Origin: Burkholderia sp. PAMC 26561
GTDB taxonomy: Bacteria; Pseudomonadota; Gammaproteobacteria; Burkholderiales; Burkholderiaceae
DNA: 64,000 bases
Assembly (NCBI RefSeq): GCF_001557535.2
Contig: NZ_CP014306.1
Span: 2,976,001-3,040,000, forward strand
Reading direction: 5' to 3'
The translations under genes were made by a program, and so were the position numbers. The first letter of the stretch is position 1. Every line of letters begins with the position of its first letter. A model generated the notes under the pieces. That model worked only from the letters and a program-made list of their open reading frames with translations. It did not search any database and was not told the origin of the DNA. Below, in pieces: positions 61,704-64,000 of the stretch.

Positions 61704-62753
61704 CTAGATGTTGCCCGCAAGCGTTGACGTGCGCACGACCAGTTCGCCCGGCAGCAGGCATTCGCGCGGCGCCATGACCGCGCCCTCGATGCGCTCGTGC
61801 AGGAATTCGACGGCGCGCTCCCCTATGGTATAGGTCGGCTGGCGTACAGTCGTCATTCCGGCTAGTTCGGCCCACTCGGAATCATCGATACACATCAGCG
61901 CCACGTGCCGCTGCCACGCGGCGCCATGGCGCTCTTTCATATGCAGCGCGACGCGCAACGCAACCGGCGCGTTCGCCGCGAACAACGCAATGCGGCGGTT
62001 GCGTTGCCGGTTCTCGCCGATACGGGTATCGATTCCGGCAAGCGCCTCGGCCGCCAGTTTGTCATCATCCAGGTCGAGCACGACTGTCGCGCCCGACACT
62101 CCAAGGGCGCCGATAGTGTCACGAAACGCCGTCTCGCGCACGCGGCGCGAACTCACATGCGTGAAAGGCTGCACCACGAATACGAGTTCATCGAAACCCT
62201 GCTCCGCCAGATGGCGGATCGCTGATGCGACCGCTGCGGTGTTGTCGAGGCCGACCATGTCGGTCACCAGGCCATCGATCGAACGATCGACCAGCACTAC
62301 CGGCACCCCGCCGCTTGCGAGCGTTTCCAGCGTCTCCTCCTTCACGCCGAGCGCATTCACGATCACGCCTTCCACGCGATACGTACTCAGCAATTGCAAG
62401 TACCGCCGTTCGAGATCCACCTCGTTGGCCGCGTGGCAGATGAGCGGCATATACCCGAAAGCGTGGCACGCCGCCTCGACGCCCTGCAGCACTTCCACCG
62501 AATACGGATTGGTCAGGTCGGCAAGCAACATGCCGATCAGCCTGTTGCGCCCGCGTTTCAGCCCGCGCGCCATCTGGTTCGGCCGATAATCGAGCTTGGC
62601 AATCGCCTCCTCGATGCGCTCGCGAAGGTCCGTGGACAGCACGCCCGTCTCGCCATTCAGATACCGCGAGATGCTGGTCTTACCGGTGCCGGCTTCGCGG
62701 GCGACATCCGTGATGGTCGCGCGGCGTTCGGTCAGGAAGTTGTCTTTTGGCAT
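61704..62753 (-). CDS. LacI-family transcriptional regulator (PtxS-like)
   Basis: A 349-residue repressor: helix-turn-helix I-T-D-V-A-R-E-A-G-T and hinge L-D-Y-R-P-N-Q-M-A-R, then a periplasmic-binding-type ligand domain (L-L-A-D-L-T-N-P-Y-S). The N-terminus resembles PtxS, the 2-ketogluconate regulator. It lies after the 2-hydroxyacid reductase gene, the same order as kguD-ptxS in pseudomonads. A terminator hairpin ends only 17 bp before its ATG, so its promoter must be very close to or within that hairpin. Confidence 0.88.
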   Translation of the reverse strand: MPKDNFLTERRATITDVAREAGTGKTSISRYLNGETGVLSTDLRERIEEAIAKLDYRPNQMARGLKRGRNRLIGMLLADLTNPYSVEVLQGVEAACHAFGYMPLICHAANEVDLERRYLQLLSTYRVEGVIVNALGVKEETLETLASGGVPVVLVDRSIDGLVTDMVGLDNTAAVASAIRHLAEQGFDELVFVVQPFTHVSSRRVRETAFRDTIGALGVSGATVVLDLDDDKLAAEALAGIDTRIGENRQRNRRIALFAANAPVALRVALHMKERHGAAWQRHVALMCIDDSEWAELAGMTTVRQPTYTIGERAVEFLHERIEGAVMAPRECLLPGELVVRTSTLAGNI

Positions 62754-62770
62754 GGTCTCGTGCAGTAAAA

Positions 62771-62796
62771 ATAAAGCGCGCCAGAGCGCGCTTTAT
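62771..62796 (-). terminator. Intrinsic terminator after the 2-hydroxyacid reductase gene
   Basis: A perfect 11-bp stem, ATAAAGCGCGC with a 4-nt loop, followed on the minus strand by TTTTT. It ends the upstream transcript and lies just before the LacI start. Confidence 0.8.
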
Positions 62797-62825
62797 CTAC
62801 CAAGGCGGATTGAAGGCAACGCCGC

Positions 62826-63794
62826 TCAGCGCTTCAGTGCTTCCGGATTCACCATGTTGTTGGTCAACGTGCCGTCGAGCGCGCCGATCAGGTTCTCGGC
62901 GGCGTTCTTGTTCATCGCGTGCCGGGTTTCGTGTGTGGCCGAACCAATGTGCGGCAGTGCGACCACGTTCTTCAGCTTGAGCAACGGCGAGTACGCGGCA
63001 AGCGGTTCTTTCACGAACACATCGAGACCCGCGGCGAGGATCGTCCCGTTTTGCAGCGCTTCGATCAGGGCGTCTTCATCGACGGTCGGTCCCCTCGATG
63101 CATTGATCAGGATCGCGCTCGGCTTCATCTTCTTCAGTTGCGCCGCGCCGATTAGATTGCGCGTCTCGGCGGTCAGCGGCACTTGCAGCAGCACGAAATC
63201 GGAGGTCGCGAGCAACTCGTCCAACTCGACTTTCTTCGCGCCGTAATCGCGTTCCGCTTGTTCATTCCGGCTGCGATTCGTGTACTGCACGTTCATCCGG
63301 AAGCCCAGCGACGCACGCCTTGCAACGGCGCCGCCAATCCGTCCCAGGCCGATGATTCCCAGCGTCTTGCCTTGCACATCGACACCGAATTGTTCCTCGC
63401 CAATGCTCTTGGTCCATTTGCCCTCTTTCACCCAGTCGGCCAGTTCCACGACACGGCGCGCGCTCGCCAGAATCAACGCGAAGACGGTATCCGCGGTCGA
63501 TTCGGTCAGCACGTCGGGCGTGTTCGTCAGCACGATGCCGCGGCGATTCAGGTCGGCGATATCGAAAGCATCGAAACCAACGGACACCGTTGCGAGCGCC
63601 TTGAGCTTCGTTGCGCCTTCCAGCATTGCGGGCGTGATCTGCGTGCTGGCGCCAATGGCGCCGTCGGCATCTTTCAATGCAGCGACAAACGCGTCGTGCT
63701 GCTTCGGGTCGACGGTGGTAACGTCCGCGTGTTCCTGCAAGTAGGCCAGCACGTCCGCGGGCAGCGGCTTGTACGCGACGATTTTCTTTTTCAT
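62826..63794 (-). CDS. 2-Hydroxyacid dehydrogenase (2-ketogluconate reductase/GhrB-like)
   Basis: A 322-residue NAD(P)-dependent dehydrogenase. The Rossmann loop is G-L-G-R-I-G-G-A, and the catalytic residues fit R in I-N-A-S-R-G-P, E in F-V-K-E-P-L and H in P-H-I-G-S-A-T. Resembles GhrB/TkrA and KguD, which reduce 2-ketogluconate or its 6-phosphate. The ATG at 63794 is the family start; a longer frame extends 18 codons upstream without support. MFS gene ends 21 bp upstream, and the PtxS-like gene follows, suggesting a kgu-type locus. Confidence 0.87.
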   Translation of the reverse strand: MKKKIVAYKPLPADVLAYLQEHADVTTVDPKQHDAFVAALKDADGAIGASTQITPAMLEGATKLKALATVSVGFDAFDIADLNRRGIVLTNTPDVLTESTADTVFALILASARRVVELADWVKEGKWTKSIGEEQFGVDVQGKTLGIIGLGRIGGAVARRASLGFRMNVQYTNRSRNEQAERDYGAKKVELDELLATSDFVLLQVPLTAETRNLIGAAQLKKMKPSAILINASRGPTVDEDALIEALQNGTILAAGLDVFVKEPLAAYSPLLKLKNVVALPHIGSATHETRHAMNKNAAENLIGALDGTLTNNMVNPEALKR

Positions 63795-63815
63795 CGAACG
63801 GATCCTGTGGGTCAG

Positions 63816-64000
63816 ATTAGTGCGCTGCGAGTTTGGCGGCAGGCGCAACGGGTTGCGGTTTCACAGCTAGCGTCAGTATGACGGCAGCGACGAGCGCCGC
63901 ACTCATGAACACGTACGATGCCGCAGGCGACCCCGTCGCGCCGTTCAGATACCCGACGACGTAGGAACCCACGAACGAGCCGAGCGCGCCCATGCTGTTG
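63816..64000 (-). CDS. MFS transporter, C-terminal end (truncated by window edge)
   Basis: About 60 residues of the C-terminus of a membrane transporter, reading from the right edge into a TAA stop. The segment N-S-M-G-A-L-G-S-F-V-G-S-Y-V-V-G is characteristic of the anion:cation symporter family of MFS, and a final hydrophobic helix and short polar tail follow. In kgu loci the equivalent gene is the 2-ketogluconate transporter kguT; that assignment here is inferred from neighbours. The rest lies outside the window. Confidence 0.75.

Noticed and set aside
1..64000. Search for tRNA, rRNA, insertion sequences, phage genes and CRISPR repeats
   Set aside because: No cloverleaf-like segment, transposase or integrase motif, terminal inverted repeats with target duplications, or regular spaced repeats were noticed by eye.

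Overview
The window is GC-rich, densely coded and organised into short operons with divergent LysR, GntR, RpiR and LacI regulators. Protein styles (MHS-family MFS, HutC, GcvA-like LysR, a PGDYG protein, a lysine-rich miniprotein) point to a Burkholderiaceae member, most likely Paraburkholderia or Caballeronia, and probably a secondary replicon given the large share of catabolic and transport genes. No rRNA, tRNA, insertion sequence, prophage or CRISPR array was seen. About 56 genes are called; two are cut by the window edges.

Left part (1-14.7 kb): a polar amino-acid ABC importer (two permeases and an ATPase) ends in hutC, followed by convergent hutH, whose upstream region carries two HutC-like operators. 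After a LysE exporter comes a minus-strand operon with two tandem polysaccharide-deacetylase-fold proteins (one lacking the zinc histidines), an MmgE/PrpD protein and an amino-acid-type binding protein, facing a LysR gene. Next is an M20 peptidase / MHS transporter / serine hydrolase operon with its own divergent LysR gene.

Sugar region A (15.8-25.3 kb): minus-strand cupin-type phosphoglucose isomerase, shikimate-dehydrogenase-like protein, SDR and UlaG-like lactonase genes diverge from an FAD-linked 2-hydroxyacid oxidase, a ribose-type ABC importer and an RpiR regulator. There is no sugar kinase. This is the best candidate for an undescribed pathway. It is followed by phzF, a LuxR-type regulator lacking the phospho-acceptor aspartate, a small secreted peptide and a Dyp-type peroxidase.

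Sugar region B (29.4-38.4 kb): an ABC importer, FGGY kinase, HAD phosphatase, GldA-like dehydrogenase and SDR form one long minus-strand operon, probably for a polyol. It faces a FadR-type regulator, with two identical 11-bp operator-like repeats between them. A Fur-box-preceded TonB siderophore receptor follows.

Right part (41-64 kb): a lysine-rich miniprotein, Rieske oxygenase, DUF938 methyltransferase-like protein, ankyrin protein, PRC-barrel lipoprotein, MFS transporter, enoyl-CoA hydratase-like protein and RclA-like flavoprotein. Then comes a sugar-acid cluster (aldehyde dehydrogenase, MFS, enolase-superfamily dehydratase, GMC oxidoreductase, convergent LysR), a CPA1 antiporter, a saccharopine-dehydrogenase-like gene with an AsnC/Lrp regulator, a Spy-like periplasmic protein, a PGDYG protein, a YhfC membrane protein with a small partner, and a 2-ketogluconate-type locus (LacI, 2-hydroxyacid reductase, MFS) running off the right edge.
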